Part shown: positions 32,832 through 42,232 of the stretch, piece by piece
How positions within the stretch are numbered: position 1 is the first letter of the stretch
Layout: every line of letters begins with the position of its first letter
Origin: Pseudomonas entomophila
GTDB taxonomy: Bacteria > Pseudomonadota > Gammaproteobacteria > Pseudomonadales > Pseudomonadaceae
Length of the DNA stretch: 64,000 nucleotides
Direction of reading: 5' to 3'
Assembly: GCF_029193575.1 (NCBI RefSeq)
Contig: NZ_JARGCS010000022.1
Span: forward strand, 62,001-126,000
Notes under the pieces: generated by a model
Seen by the model: the letters and a program-made list of their open reading frames with translations, nothing else
The model's database searches: none
Told to the model about the DNA's origin: nothing
Translations under genes and position numbers: made by a program

Positions 32832-33276
32832 CGGTTTCCAGTGCCGTTGGCAGGGCTCGCGCCTGCTGCTGGCGGCCTACCTCGTCGTCCAGTCGCTGGC
32901 GTTCACGGCGCTGGTTTCGAGCGTGATACCCAGCTGGCTGATCATGTCCCTCGCAATGGCCTGCCTTGCCCACGCCTGCTGGGCCATTCCCCGCCGTATC
33001 CTTCTGACCCACCCTGAAGCCATCACCGGCCTGCGCCGCGATCCGCACGGCTGGCAACTGTTTAGCCGTGCCCAGGGCTGGCAGCCGGCGCGATTATGCC
33101 GAGACAGCCTGGCGTTGCCGGGGTTGGTGGTGCTTAGGTTCGTGCGCGAGGCGCGTTGGCTGGGGGAAAGCCAATGCATTCCCTGGGATGCGCTGGCAGC
33201 GGACGAGCATCGGCGCCTGCGGGTGCGGTTGAAGTTCAGTCGGCGGCGATGGGTCGAATATCAGCGCGAAATTTGA
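32815..33276 (+). CDS. ygfX: YgfX-like inner-membrane protein
   Basis: 153 residues beginning at GTG 32815, giving the start [18 protein letters not shown] that suits the family; the longer open frame before it is antisense-type extension inside sdhE. Two adjacent membrane segments at about 18-58, then a soluble part ending [13 protein letters not shown]. In E. coli YgfX pairs with YgfY as an inhibitor-like partner, and in Pseudomonas it always follows sdhE. Translational coupling by the 17-base overlap is probable. Toxin-like activity is uncertain. Confidence 0.75.
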   Translation: MSSPSDGFQCRWQGSRLLLAAYLVVQSLAFTALVSSVIPSWLIMSLAMACLAHACWAIPRRILLTHPEAITGLRRDPHGWQLFSRAQGWQPARLCRDSLALPGLVVLRFVREARWLGESQCIPWDALAADEHRRLRVRLKFSRRRWVEYQREI

Positions 33277-33277
33277 G

Positions 33278-33312
33278 CGGCCTATCGCTGGGCAAGCCCT
33301 CTCCTGCAGGTT
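33278..33312. repeat. Degenerate REP between ygfX and nadB
   Basis: CCTATCGCTGGGCAAGCCCTCTCCTGCAGG is a diverged REP unit between convergent genes. Confidence 0.6.
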
Positions 33313-33324
33313 CAGCGCCGTCCC

Positions 33325-34929
33325 TCAGGACGGCTTGAGCACGGTATCCTTCGCCTCCGGCAGCATTCCCGGATAATCCAGCGTGTAATGCAACCCGCGG
33401 CTCTCCTTGCGCTGCATCGCCGAGCGAATCATCAGCTCCGCCACCTGCGCCAGGTTGCGCAACTCAATCAGGTCACGGCTGACCTTGTAGTTGCTGTAGA
33501 ACTCGTCGATCTCGTCCAGCAGCAGGCGCACGCGGTGCTCGGCGCGCTGCAGGCGCTTGCTGGTGCGCACGATGCCCACGTAGTCCCACATGAAACGCCG
33601 CAGTTCGTCCCAGTTGTGCGCGATGATCACGTCTTCATCGGAGTCGGTGACCTGGCTGGCATCCCAGCAGGGCAGGGCGCGGGGCATCTGCACCTGTTCC
33701 AGGTGCGCCTCGATGTCGGCGGCGGCGGCGCGGCCATAAACGAAGCACTCGAGCAGCGAATTGCTGGCCATGCGATTGGCGCCGTGCAGGCCGGTGAAGC
33801 TGGTTTCGCCGATGGCGTACAGGCCCGGCACGTCGGTGTGGCCACGCTCGTCGACCACCACTCCGCCGCAGGTGTAATGGGCCGCTGGCACCACTGGGAT
33901 CGGCTGACGGGTGATGTCGATGCCGAATGCCAGGCAACGTTCGTAGACGGTGGGGAAGTGATGCTTGATGAAGTCGGTGGGCTTATGGGTGATATCCAGG
34001 TATACGCAGTCCACGCCCAGGCGCTTCATCTCGTGGTCGATGGCACGGGCGACGATGTCTCGGGGCGCCAGCTCCTCGCGTGGGTCGAAGCGTGGCATGA
34101 AGCGCTCGCCGTTCGGCAGGCGCAGCAGCGCGCCCTCGCCACGCAGGGCCTCGGTGATCAGGAAACTCTTGGCCTGCGGGTGGTACAGGCAGGTGGGGTG
34201 GAACTGGTTGAACTCCAGGTTGGCCACGCGGCAGCCTGCGCGCCAGGCCATGGCGATACCGTCGCCGCAAGCGCCATCGGGGTTGCTGGTATAGAGATAG
34301 ACCTTGGCCGCTCCGCCAGTGGCCAGCACGGTGAAGCGTGCGCCGAAGGTGTCGACCTCGCCGCTGTTGCGGTCCAGCACGTAGGCGCCCAGGCAGCGCT
34401 CGCCCGGCAGGCCCAGGCGCCGCTCGGTGATCAAGTCGACCGCCACGCGTTGTTCCAGCAGTTCGATGTTCGGGCGTTGGCGCGCCTGTTCCAGCAAGGT
34501 GGTGAAGATCGCCGCGCCAGTGGCGTCGGCGGCATGGATGATGCGGCGATGGCTGTGGCCGCCCTCGCGCGTCAGGTGGAACTCGAAGCCGCCATCGTCG
34601 ACGCTGTAGTGCTCGTCACGGGTGAAGGGCACGCCTTGCTCGATCAGCCACTCGATGGCCTCGCGGCTGTGCTCTACGGTGAAGCGCACGGCATCTTCAT
34701 GGCACAAGCCGCCACCGGCGTTGAGGGTGTCCTCGACATGGGACTGCACGGTGTCGGTGTCGTCCAGCACGGCGGCGACGCCTCCCTGAGCCCAGAAGGT
34801 CGAGCCGTTGGCCAGGTCGCCCTTGCTCAGCACGGCGATGCGCAAGTGGCTGGGAAGGTTCAGTGCCAGGCTGAGACCGGCGGCGCCGCTGCCGATCACC
34901 AGGACATCATGTTGGAATTGTTGGCTCAT
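33325..34929 (-). CDS. nadB: L-aspartate oxidase NadB
   Basis: 534 residues. FAD-binding start [19 protein letters not shown], the [12 protein letters not shown] loop, HxT-like [11 protein letters not shown] with the catalytic arginine region [12 protein letters not shown], and the substrate cap ([22 protein letters not shown] part) identify the oxidase. It oxidises L-aspartate to iminoaspartate, the first step of NAD synthesis. Divergent from algU; nadB next to algU is the usual Pseudomonas order. No quinolinate synthase gene is beside it. Confidence 0.96.
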   Translation of the reverse strand: MSQQFQHDVLVIGSGAAGLSLALNLPSHLRIAVLSKGDLANGSTFWAQGGVAAVLDDTDTVQSHVEDTLNAGGGLCHEDAVRFTVEHSREAIEWLIEQGVPFTRDEHYSVDDGGFEFHLTREGGHSHRRIIHAADATGAAIFTTLLEQARQRPNIELLEQRVAVDLITERRLGLPGERCLGAYVLDRNSGEVDTFGARFTVLATGGAAKVYLYTSNPDGACGDGIAMAWRAGCRVANLEFNQFHPTCLYHPQAKSFLITEALRGEGALLRLPNGERFMPRFDPREELAPRDIVARAIDHEMKRLGVDCVYLDITHKPTDFIKHHFPTVYERCLAFGIDITRQPIPVVPAAHYTCGGVVVDERGHTDVPGLYAIGETSFTGLHGANRMASNSLLECFVYGRAAAADIEAHLEQVQMPRALPCWDASQVTDSDEDVIIAHNWDELRRFMWDYVGIVRTSKRLQRAEHRVRLLLDEIDEFYSNYKVSRDLIELRNLAQVAELMIRSAMQRKESRGLHYTLDYPGMLPEAKDTVLKPS

Positions 34930-35084
34930 GTCGGGACACTAGTAATCAAAGGGAGGGGCACGGCACAATAGTCAGGCGCAGATGGCATTGTGAAACTATC
35001 GTGAAAAGCGACCGGGCTGCCTTTATAGCAGCCCCCGGTGGCCATTTTCCAATGGCGCTTGCGCCGCGACGGCAATCTTCGTGG

Positions 35085-35112
35085 GAACTTTCCAGTGGCC
35101 CAGGAAATCCTA
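35085..35112 (+). promoter_or_regulatory. AlgU-type promoter, distal
   Basis: GAACTT (35085-35090), 17-base spacer, TCCTA (35108-35112), against the AlgU consensus GAACTT-N16-17-TCtgA. Upstream of algU by about 255 bases. Confidence 0.6.
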
Positions 35113-35280
35113 TGAAGGCTGCCCGCACGCCACAATTGCCGCGGCGACGCAGGGCAGTAGGCTCTACCCGGGCTGACACCTGCGTATTCGAGACACCGTT
35201 TATCGACGCAGCCGGCCGTGACCGCGCTGCGTCTTTCGTGCGAGCCGACCAAGGGCCGCAGGAAACTTGCTTGGAGGGGA

Positions 35281-35307
35281 GAACTTTTGCGCAAAGCCCG
35301 AGTCTAT
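35281..35307 (+). promoter_or_regulatory. AlgU-type promoter, proximal
   Basis: GAACTT (35281-35286), 16-base spacer, TCTAT (35303-35307). About 60 bases before the algU start codon; consistent with autoregulation of the sigma-factor operon. Confidence 0.7.
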
Positions 35308-35366
35308 GTTTGCAAGCCTGAACGATGGCTGTCGCAACGCTCCTTCGAGTTCATTGAGGAGTGTTC

Positions 35367-35948
35367 ATGCTAACCCAGGAAGAGGATCAGCAGCTTGTCG
35401 AGCGCGTTCAACGCGGAGACAGGCGAGCGTTCGATCTGTTGGTGCTGAAGTATCAGCACAAGATTCTCGGGTTGATCGTGCGGTTCGTCCACGACACCCA
35501 CGAAGCCCAGGATGTGGCGCAGGAAGCCTTTATCAAGGCCTACCGTGCGCTTGGCAATTTCCGCGGAGACAGTGCTTTCTATACCTGGCTGTACCGCATC
35601 GCCATCAACACGGCGAAGAACTACCTGGTGTCCCGTGGAAGACGGCCGCCAGACAGCGATGTGAGCTCCGAGGATGCGGAGTTTTACGACGGCGATCATG
35701 GTCTCAAGGATCTCGAGTCCCCAGAGCGCTCGTTGTTGCGGGATGAAATCGAAGGCACTGTCCATCGCACCATCCAGCAACTGCCTGAAGATTTGCGCAC
35801 GGCCCTGACGTTGCGTGAATTCGACGGTCTGAGTTACGAGGACATTGCCAGCGTCATGCAGTGTCCGGTGGGTACCGTGCGCTCTCGAATCTTCCGCGCT
35901 CGGGAGGCCATAGACAAAGCCCTGCAGCCTCTGTTGCAGGAAACCTGA
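35367..35948 (+). CDS. algU: ECF sigma factor AlgU (RpoE)
   Basis: 193 residues, the family length, from the ATG at 35367 with GAGGAG upstream. Region 2 LVLKYQHKILGLIVRFVHD...DVAQEAFIKAYRALGNFRGDSAFYTWLYRIA and region 4 LPEDLRTALTLREFDGLSYEDIASVMQCPVGTVRSRIFRAREAID are almost identical to P. aeruginosa AlgU as remembered. It drives envelope-stress and alginate genes. First gene of algU-mucA-mucB-mucD; the autoregulatory promoters lie upstream. Confidence 0.98.
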   Translation: MLTQEEDQQLVERVQRGDRRAFDLLVLKYQHKILGLIVRFVHDTHEAQDVAQEAFIKAYRALGNFRGDSAFYTWLYRIAINTAKNYLVSRGRRPPDSDVSSEDAEFYDGDHGLKDLESPERSLLRDEIEGTVHRTIQQLPEDLRTALTLREFDGLSYEDIASVMQCPVGTVRSRIFRAREAIDKALQPLLQET

Positions 35949-35979
35949 GACAGCGGCGACAGCCAAGAGAGGAACCGCC

Positions 35980-36573
35980 ATGAGTCGTGAAGCTTTGCAG
36001 GAATCGCTGTCCGCGGTAATGGATAACGAAGCGGACGAATTGGAACTGCGTCGGGTGCTGAACGCCGTCGACGATGCCGAAACCCGTGCCACCTGGTCAC
36101 GCTACCAGATCGCTCGCGCGGCCATGCACAAGGAACTGCTGCTGCCTAAGCTGGACATCGCCTCCGCGGTGTCCGCTGCCCTGGCCGACGAGGCCGTGCC
36201 AGCCAAGGTCAAAACTGGCCCATGGCGCAGCATCGGTCGTCTGGCCGTGGCAGCTTCGGTCACCGTCGCCGTGCTCGCTGGTGTGCGTCTGTACAACCAG
36301 GATGAAATCACGGGTGCCGAGCTCGCCGCCCAGCAACCTGCCCAGCAAGGCTTGAGCCTGCCACAGGCGCAGGGCCCTGCCGTTCTGGCAGGCTATAGTG
36401 AGAGCAGTGAGCAACCGACCGGGCCGATGGCCAACGGCGTGCTGCAGAACCAGGCAGGCTGGGATCAGCGCTTGCCAGGGTACCTGCGCCAGCATGCCCA
36501 GGAATCTGCGCTCAAGGGCACTGAAACCGCACTGCCCTACGCACGCGCCGCCAGCCTGGAACCCGCCAAGTAA
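35980..36573 (+). CDS. mucA: Anti-sigma factor MucA
   Basis: 197 residues. Cytoplasmic AlgU-binding part SREALQESLSAVMDNEADELELRRVL (residues 2-60), one transmembrane segment about 86-104 and a periplasmic tail ending LPYARAASLEPAK. MucA holds AlgU inactive at the membrane and is cleaved under envelope stress. The frame is intact, so the strain should be non-mucoid by this route. 31 bases after algU. Confidence 0.96.
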   Translation: MSREALQESLSAVMDNEADELELRRVLNAVDDAETRATWSRYQIARAAMHKELLLPKLDIASAVSAALADEAVPAKVKTGPWRSIGRLAVAASVTVAVLAGVRLYNQDEITGAELAAQQPAQQGLSLPQAQGPAVLAGYSESSEQPTGPMANGVLQNQAGWDQRLPGYLRQHAQESALKGTETALPYARAASLEPAK

Positions 36574-36581
36574 GGAGGATC

Positions 36582-37547
36582 ATGCGCGCGCTACCTCTTC
36601 TGTCGATATTGCTCGGCAGTTCCCTGACGCTGCCAGTGCTGGCGGCCAACTCCTCGCCCGAGGCGAGTGAGTGGTTGAACAAGCTGGCACGGGCTGAGCA
36701 AGGGCAGAGTTACCAGGGTTCCTTCGTCTACGAACGCAATGGCAGTTTTTCCACCCACGACATCTGGCATCGCGTCCAGGATGGCAAGGTCAGCGAGCGG
36801 TTGTTGCAGCTCGATGGCGCCGCACAGGAGATCGTGCGGGTCGATGGCAAGGTGCACTGCGTCAGTGGGTCCCTGGTCAGCGGCGTGGGTACCCCACCCG
36901 ATTCTGCGCCGCGGGTGCTCGATCCACTCAAGTTGATGAGCTGGTATGACCTGAGCGTGGCAGGCAAGTCACGCGTCGCCGGGCGCGACGCGGTGATCGT
37001 TACCCTGACCCCGCGTGACCAGCACCGTTATGCTTTCGAACTGCATCTGGACCGCCAGACCGGCCTGCCGCTGCGCTCGTTGATGCTCAACGACAAAGGG
37101 CAGTTGCTGGAGCGCTTCCAGATGACTCGTCTGGACACTGAAGACCTACCTACCGACAGCGACCTGCAGGCCAGTGCGGCATGCAAGGCGGTTGAGCGAG
37201 TGGCTCCGACCACCGCCGAAGCCGCCGCCGGCTGGCGCTCCGACTGGCTGCCGCCAGGTTTCGAACTGGTGAACAGCGCGGTGCGCCGTGATCCCAAGCG
37301 CAACAGCATGGTCAGCAGCCTGATGTACGACGATGGGCTGGCGCGTTTCTCGGTGTTCCTCGAGCCGATCAAGGATGACGCCGGCATCGACACGCGCGCC
37401 CAGTTGGGGCCGACCGTGGCGGTCTCGCGGCACCTGACCACACCCAAGGGCAAGGTCATGGTCACGGTGGTCGGGGAGATCCCGCTGGGCACCGCCGAAC
37501 GCGTCGCACTGTCGATGCGCGCCCAGGATGCGCAGGCGCGCCAATGA
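36582..37547 (+). CDS. mucB: MucB (RseB), periplasmic protector of MucA
   Basis: 321 residues with signal peptide 1-21 (PVLA). N-terminal LolA-like lipid-sensing domain (WLNKLARAEQGQSYQGSFVYERN, DLLQLDGAA region) and C-terminal domain (WLPPGFELVNS) match RseB/MucB. It binds MucA's periplasmic end and shields it from the initiating protease until lipid signals release it. Strong ribosome-binding site AAGGAGG. 8 bases after mucA. In P. aeruginosa mucC follows; here it is absent. Confidence 0.95.
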   Translation: MRALPLLSILLGSSLTLPVLAANSSPEASEWLNKLARAEQGQSYQGSFVYERNGSFSTHDIWHRVQDGKVSERLLQLDGAAQEIVRVDGKVHCVSGSLVSGVGTPPDSAPRVLDPLKLMSWYDLSVAGKSRVAGRDAVIVTLTPRDQHRYAFELHLDRQTGLPLRSLMLNDKGQLLERFQMTRLDTEDLPTDSDLQASAACKAVERVAPTTAEAAAGWRSDWLPPGFELVNSAVRRDPKRNSMVSSLMYDDGLARFSVFLEPIKDDAGIDTRAQLGPTVAVSRHLTTPKGKVMVTVVGEIPLGTAERVALSMRAQDAQARQ

Positions 37548-37718
37548 GGATTGGCGCCTGCTCCCGCAGCCGTGAGAACCTTCGGCTGACATGAAATTAA
37601 AGCATTGTCATTTGCAATCCGTTGGTAAATTTTCTATAGGTCAGGCTTCTTGGAGTCTGGCCTTTCCTGCTTCTGCAGGGGCCCTTCTGCTAACTACGCT
37701 CGTTGTGACGGGAGCCGT

Positions 37719-39152
37719 ATGTCAATACCACGCTTGAAATCCTACCTATCGATGTTCGCCGCCGTGCTGATGCTCGGCCAGGTGCTCACCGCCCAGGCCG
37801 AGGAAGCCCTGCCGGACTTCACCACCCTGGTCGAGCAGGCCTCGCCGGCCGTGGTCAACATCAGCACCAAGCAGAAGCTGCCGGACCGCCGCGTCGCCGC
37901 TGGGCAGATGCCCGACCTCGAGGGGCTGCCGCCGATGTTCCGCGAGTTCTTCGAGCGCAACATGCCGCAACAACCGCGTTCGCCGCGTGGCGACCGCCAG
38001 CGGGAGGCGCAGTCGCTGGGCTCGGGCTTCATCATCTCCAGCGATGGCTACGTGCTGACCAACAACCACGTGGTCGCTGACGCCGACGAGATCATCGTCC
38101 GACTGTCCGACCGCAGCGAGCTGCAGGCCAAGCTGGTCGGCACCGACCCGCGCACCGACGTCGCCCTGCTGAAGGTCGACGGCAAGAACCTGCCGACCGT
38201 GAAGCTGGGTGATTCCGAGAAACTCAAGGTTGGCGAATGGGTGCTAGCCATTGGCTCGCCGTTCGGTTTCGACCATTCGGTGACCAAGGGTATCGTCAGC
38301 GCCAAGGGCCGCACGCTGCCCAATGACACCTATGTGCCGTTCATTCAGACCGACGTGGCGATCAACCCGGGTAACTCCGGTGGCCCGCTGTTCAACATGA
38401 AAGGCGAGGTGGTGGGCATCAACTCGCAGATCTTCACCCGTTCCGGCGGCTTCATGGGCCTGTCCTTCGCCATCCCGATCGATGTGGCGCTGGATGTTTC
38501 GAACCAGCTGAAGAAAGACGGCAAGGTTAGCCGCGGCTGGCTCGGCGTGGTGATCCAGGAGGTCAACAAGGACCTCGCCGAATCCTTCGGCCTCGACAAG
38601 CCGGCGGGCGCCCTGGTGGCCCAGGTGCTGGAGAACGGCCCCGCAGCCAAGGGCGGCCTGCAGGTGGGCGACGTGATCCTCAGCCTTAACGGCCAGCCGA
38701 TCATCATGTCGGCCGACCTGCCACACCTGGTGGGCGGTCTCAAGGATGGCGACAAGGCCAAGCTGGAGATCATCCGCGAAGGCAAACGCCAGAACCTCGA
38801 CATCACCATTGGTGCGTTGCCGGACGACGATGCCGACATCGGCACTGGCGGCCAGGGTGGCGCCGAGCGCAGTAGCAACCGCCTGGGCGTGTCGGTGGCC
38901 GACCTGTCCGACGAGCAGAAGAAATCCCTGGAACTCAAGGGCGGTGTGGTCATCAAGGAAGTCCAGGATGGCCCGGCAGCCCTGATCGGCCTGCGCCCGG
39001 GTGATGTCATCAGCCACCTGAACAACCAGGCGATCGGCAACGCCAAGCAGTTCACTGAAATCGCCAAGGACCTGCCGAAGAACCGTTCGGTGTCCATGCG
39101 AGTGCTGCGCCAGGGGCGCGCCAGCTTCATTACCTTCAAGCTGGCGGAATAA
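37719..39152 (+). CDS. mucD: Periplasmic serine protease MucD (DegP-like)
   Basis: 477 residues from the ATG at 37719 (GGGAGCC upstream; the ORF reads 23 codons further but the protein then loses its signal peptide position). Signal peptide 1-27 (AQA). Catalytic His117 (NNHVVA), Asp147 (TDVALL) and Ser220 (GNSGGPL) are intact, with two PDZ domains (about 270-355 and 385-470; GWLGVVIQEVN, NRLGVSVADL). Degrades misfolded periplasmic proteins and dampens AlgU activation. The 171-base gap from mucB has no gene. Confidence 0.96.
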   Translation: MSIPRLKSYLSMFAAVLMLGQVLTAQAEEALPDFTTLVEQASPAVVNISTKQKLPDRRVAAGQMPDLEGLPPMFREFFERNMPQQPRSPRGDRQREAQSLGSGFIISSDGYVLTNNHVVADADEIIVRLSDRSELQAKLVGTDPRTDVALLKVDGKNLPTVKLGDSEKLKVGEWVLAIGSPFGFDHSVTKGIVSAKGRTLPNDTYVPFIQTDVAINPGNSGGPLFNMKGEVVGINSQIFTRSGGFMGLSFAIPIDVALDVSNQLKKDGKVSRGWLGVVIQEVNKDLAESFGLDKPAGALVAQVLENGPAAKGGLQVGDVILSLNGQPIIMSADLPHLVGGLKDGDKAKLEIIREGKRQNLDITIGALPDDDADIGTGGQGGAERSSNRLGVSVADLSDEQKKSLELKGGVVIKEVQDGPAALIGLRPGDVISHLNNQAIGNAKQFTEIAKDLPKNRSVSMRVLRQGRASFITFKLAE

Positions 39153-39170
39153 GCCGGGAGTGATGTAGGA

Positions 39171-39196
39171 AAAGGGCAGCTTCGGCTGCCCTTTTT
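39171..39196 (+). terminator. Rho-independent terminator of the algU-mucD operon
   Basis: AAAGGGCAGC-TTCG-GCTGCCCTTTTT, a stable UUCG-loop hairpin with a T run, about 18 bases after the mucD stop. Confidence 0.92.
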
Positions 39197-39213
39197 ACGA
39201 GGCGATACGTTCC

Positions 39214-39304
39214 TTGCAGGAGCGGGCTTGCCCCGCGATGGCGTCTGACCAGGCGACATCGGTGTCTACGCCGTCACTATCGCGGGCAAGCGCGCTCCTA
39301 CAGG
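39214..39304. repeat. REP pair between mucD and lepA
   Basis: Reverse unit GCAGGAGCGGGCTTGCCCCGCGATGGCG (39216-39243) and forward unit CTATCGCGGGCAAGCGCGCTCCTACAGG (39277-39304), directly after the mucD terminator. Confidence 0.85.
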
Positions 39305-39413
39305 GGGCGGGCATGGGCCGATGAGGACGCTCCCATATCCCTTCGGCTTGAGGTACAATTCCCGGCTATTTTTCGGCGGGCGTCCGGCTCGCAGCCTTTT
39401 CGAGTGTTGACCT

Positions 39414-41213
39414 GTGAGTGATTTGAGTCATATCCGCAATTTCTCCATCATCGCCCACATCGACCATGGCAAGTCGACGCTGGCCGACCGTTTCATCCAG
39501 ATGTGCGGTGGCCTGTCGGCGCGCGAAATGGAAGCCCAGGTCCTTGATTCCATGGACCTTGAGCGCGAGCGCGGTATCACCATCAAGGCCCACAGCGTCA
39601 CGCTGCATTACAAGGCCCAGGACGGCAAGACCTACCAGCTGAACTTCATCGACACCCCCGGCCACGTCGACTTCACCTATGAAGTCAGCCGCTCCCTGGC
39701 CGCCTGCGAGGGTGCGCTGCTGGTGGTGGACGCCGGTCAAGGCGTCGAGGCCCAGTCCGTGGCCAACTGCTACACCGCCATCGAGCAGGGCCTGGAGGTC
39801 ATGCCGGTCCTGAACAAGATGGACCTGCCCCAGGCCGACCCTGATCGCGTCAAGGACGAGATCGAGAAGATCATCGGCATCGACGCCACTGACGCCGTGG
39901 CCTGCAGCGCCAAGAGCGGCATGGGCGTCGACGAGGTGCTTGAGCGCCTGGTGCAGAGCATTCCCGCGCCAGAAGGTGATATCGAAGCGCCATTGCAGGC
40001 GCTGATCATCGACTCCTGGTTCGACAACTACCTGGGTGTGGTTTCCCTGGTGCGTGTGCGACACGGCCGCGTCAAGAAAGGCGACAAGATCCTGGTCAAG
40101 TCCACCGGCAAGGTGCACCTGGTCGACAGCGTCGGCGTCTTCACCCCGAAACACACCCAGACCGCCGACCTCAAGGCCGGTGAAGTGGGCTTCATCATCG
40201 CCAGCATCAAGGACATCCACGGTGCCCCGGTCGGTGACACCCTGACCCTGTCCACGACCCCCGAGGTCGAAGTCCTGCCTGGCTTCAAGAAGATCCAGCC
40301 GCAGGTCTACGCAGGCCTGTTCCCGGTCAGCTCCGACGACTTCGAAGATTTCCGCGACGCCCTGCAGAAGCTGACGCTCAACGACTCGTCGCTGCAATAC
40401 ATGCCGGAAAGCTCCGACGCACTGGGCTTTGGCTTCCGTTGCGGCTTCCTCGGCATGCTGCACATGGAGATCATCCAGGAGCGCCTGGAGCGCGAGTACG
40501 ACCTGGACCTGATCACCACCGCGCCCAGCGTGATCTACGAGCTCGAACTCAAGACCGGCGAAACCATCGTCGTCGACAACCCCTCGAAGCTGCCTGACGT
40601 CTCGGCGGTCGCCGATTTCCGCGAGCCGATCGTCACCGCCACCATCCTCGTGCCCCAGGAGCACCTGGGCAACGTCATCACCCTGTGCATCGAGAAGCGT
40701 GGCGTGCAGCGCGACATGCAGTTCCTCGGCAGCCAGGTGCAGGTCCGCTACGACCTGCCGATGAACGAAGTGGTGCTGGATTTCTTCGACAAGCTCAAAT
40801 CCACCAGCCGCGGCTATGCCTCGCTGGACTATCATTTCGATCGCTACCAGTCGGCCAACCTGGTCAAGCTGGACGTACTGATCAACGGCGACAAGGTCGA
40901 TGCCCTGGCATTGATCGTGCATCGCGACAACGCCGCCTACAAAGGCCGTGCGTTGACCGAAAAAATGAAGGAACTGATCCCTCGGCAGATGTTCGACGTG
41001 GCGATCCAGGCGGCTATCGGCGGCCAGATCATCGCGCGGACCACGGTCAAGGCGCTCAGAAAGAACGTACTGGCTAAATGCTACGGTGGCGACGTGAGCC
41101 GTAAGAAAAAGCTGCTGGAGAAGCAGAAGGCCGGTAAGAAACGCATGAAACAGGTGGGTAACGTGGAGATTCCACAGGAAGCCTTCCTCGCCGTGCTCAG
41201 GTTGGATAGCTAG
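39414..41213 (+). CDS. lepA: Elongation factor 4 (LepA), ribosome back-translocase GTPase
   Basis: 599 residues starting at GTG 39414, giving [22 protein letters not shown], the standard N-terminus. G1 [10 protein letters not shown]3 DTPGHVDF, G4 NKMD and the C-terminal basic [22 protein letters not shown] tail are all present. First gene of lepA-lepB-rnc-era-recO-pdxJ. A possible -10 TACAAT lies about 60 bases upstream. Confidence 0.97.
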   Translation: MSDLSHIRNFSIIAHIDHGKSTLADRFIQMCGGLSAREMEAQVLDSMDLERERGITIKAHSVTLHYKAQDGKTYQLNFIDTPGHVDFTYEVSRSLAACEGALLVVDAGQGVEAQSVANCYTAIEQGLEVMPVLNKMDLPQADPDRVKDEIEKIIGIDATDAVACSAKSGMGVDEVLERLVQSIPAPEGDIEAPLQALIIDSWFDNYLGVVSLVRVRHGRVKKGDKILVKSTGKVHLVDSVGVFTPKHTQTADLKAGEVGFIIASIKDIHGAPVGDTLTLSTTPEVEVLPGFKKIQPQVYAGLFPVSSDDFEDFRDALQKLTLNDSSLQYMPESSDALGFGFRCGFLGMLHMEIIQERLEREYDLDLITTAPSVIYELELKTGETIVVDNPSKLPDVSAVADFREPIVTATILVPQEHLGNVITLCIEKRGVQRDMQFLGSQVQVRYDLPMNEVVLDFFDKLKSTSRGYASLDYHFDRYQSANLVKLDVLINGDKVDALALIVHRDNAAYKGRALTEKMKELIPRQMFDVAIQAAIGGQIIARTTVKALRKNVLAKCYGGDVSRKKKLLEKQKAGKKRMKQVGNVEIPQEAFLAVLRLDS

Positions 41214-41218
41214 GTCCT

Positions 41219-42073
41219 ATGTCGCTAAATTTCCCGCTGTTGCTAGTCATCGCCGTTGCCGTCTGCGGTCTGTTGGGCTTGATCGACCTGTTGTTCCTGG
41301 CCCCGCGCCGGCGGGCGGCGGTCGCCAACTACCAGGGCAGCGTCAACCAGCCCGAAGTGGCCGTGGTCGAGCGCCTGAACAAGGAGCCGTTGCTGGTCGA
41401 GTACGGCAAGTCGTTCTTTCCGGTGCTGTTCATCGTGCTGGTGCTGCGTTCGTTCCTGGTCGAGCCGTTCCAGATCCCCTCGGGATCGATGAAGCCCACC
41501 CTGGAAGTGGGTGACTTCATCCTGGTGAACAAGTTCTCGTACGGCATTCGCCTGCCGGTGATCGACAAGAAGGTCATCGAGGTCGGTGACCCGCAACGCG
41601 GCGACGTCATGGTGTTCCGCTACCCAAGCGACCCGAACGTCAACTACATCAAGCGTGTGGTCGGCCTGCCGGGCGACGTGGTGCGCTACACCAGCGACAA
41701 GCAACTGTTCGTCAACGGCCAGCCGATCGCCGAACAGCTGGTTGGCGCCGAAGCCGGTTCCCTGGGCAGCGCCGAGCTGTACAAAGAGAAACTGGGCGAG
41801 GCCGAGCACCTGATCCGCAAGGAAATGAGCCGCTACCGCATGCCACCGGACCAGCAATGGACCGTGCCGGCCGGCCACTACTTCATGATGGGCGACAACC
41901 GCGACAACTCCAACGACAGCCGTTACTGGGACGACCCGAACATTCCCAAGGAACTGCACGGCATGGTTCCGGACAGGAACATCGTCGGCAAGGCCTTCGC
42001 GGTATGGATGAGTTGGCCAGAGCCCAAGCTCAGCCACTTCCCCAACCTGTCACGGGTCGGCCTGATCCATTGA
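41219..42073 (+). CDS. lepB: Signal peptidase I (LepB)
   Basis: 284 residues. Two N-terminal membrane segments (about 5-26 and 65-82) followed by the catalytic periplasmic domain: Ser90 in SGSMKPTL and Lys145 in YIKRVVGLPGD, the E. coli positions, plus MGDNRDNSNDSRYWG-type box E (GDNRDNSNDSRYW). Cleaves Sec and Tat signal peptides. 5 bases after lepA, so co-transcribed. Confidence 0.97.
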   Translation: MSLNFPLLLVIAVAVCGLLGLIDLLFLAPRRRAAVANYQGSVNQPEVAVVERLNKEPLLVEYGKSFFPVLFIVLVLRSFLVEPFQIPSGSMKPTLEVGDFILVNKFSYGIRLPVIDKKVIEVGDPQRGDVMVFRYPSDPNVNYIKRVVGLPGDVVRYTSDKQLFVNGQPIAEQLVGAEAGSLGSAELYKEKLGEAEHLIRKEMSRYRMPPDQQWTVPAGHYFMMGDNRDNSNDSRYWDDPNIPKELHGMVPDRNIVGKAFAVWMSWPEPKLSHFPNLSRVGLIH

Positions 42074-42080
42074 TACCCAT

Positions 42081-42105
42081 CGGCGCTGTCCCGCGGACAG
42101 CGCCG
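42081..42105 (+). terminator. Perfect hairpin after lepB
   Basis: CGGCGCTGTCC (42081-42091) with GGACAGCGCCG (42095-42105) and a 3-base loop; no T tract. 7 bases after the lepB stop; a partial attenuator between lepB and rnc or an mRNA end-protector. Confidence 0.6.
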
Positions 42106-42122
42106 AATGCATTTCTGACATA

Positions 42123-42177
42123 GGCTGTGTTCTCAAGGATCGGGAGATTCGCCGTTCTTGAACGACGAACCACAGCC
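42123..42177 (+). promoter_or_regulatory. Structured rnc leader: possible RNase III autoregulatory stem
   Basis: GGCTGTG (42123-42129) pairs with CACAGCC (42171-42177), TTC (42130-42132) with GAA (42167-42169) and CAAG (42134-42137) with CTTG (42157-42160). Such a stem in the leader of rnc is the arrangement used for self-cleavage in E. coli. Confidence 0.45.
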
Positions 42178-42232
42178 AAACAGTCTTTCAGGATGTTGAT
42201 TTGAACGCGTTTAACAACCCACGGGTGGCCGC

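Larger units (their letters stand above)
34930..35366. other. nadB-algU intergenic region with AlgU-type promoters
   Basis: About 435 bases with no credible gene. It contains a G+C-rich hairpin near 35011-35039 (ACCGGGCTGC with GCAGCCCCCGGT) close to the nadB start, and two sequences matching AlgU-type promoters pointing to algU (listed separately). A nadB promoter must also lie here; I cannot locate it precisely. Confidence 0.7.

Noticed and set aside
34930-35360. Short frames in the nadB-algU interval
   Set aside because: Small, overlapping, without start signals; the region looks regulatory.
35361-35367. GTG at 35361 as the algU start
   Set aside because: The ATG at 35367 has a good Shine-Dalgarno sequence and gives the 193-residue family length.
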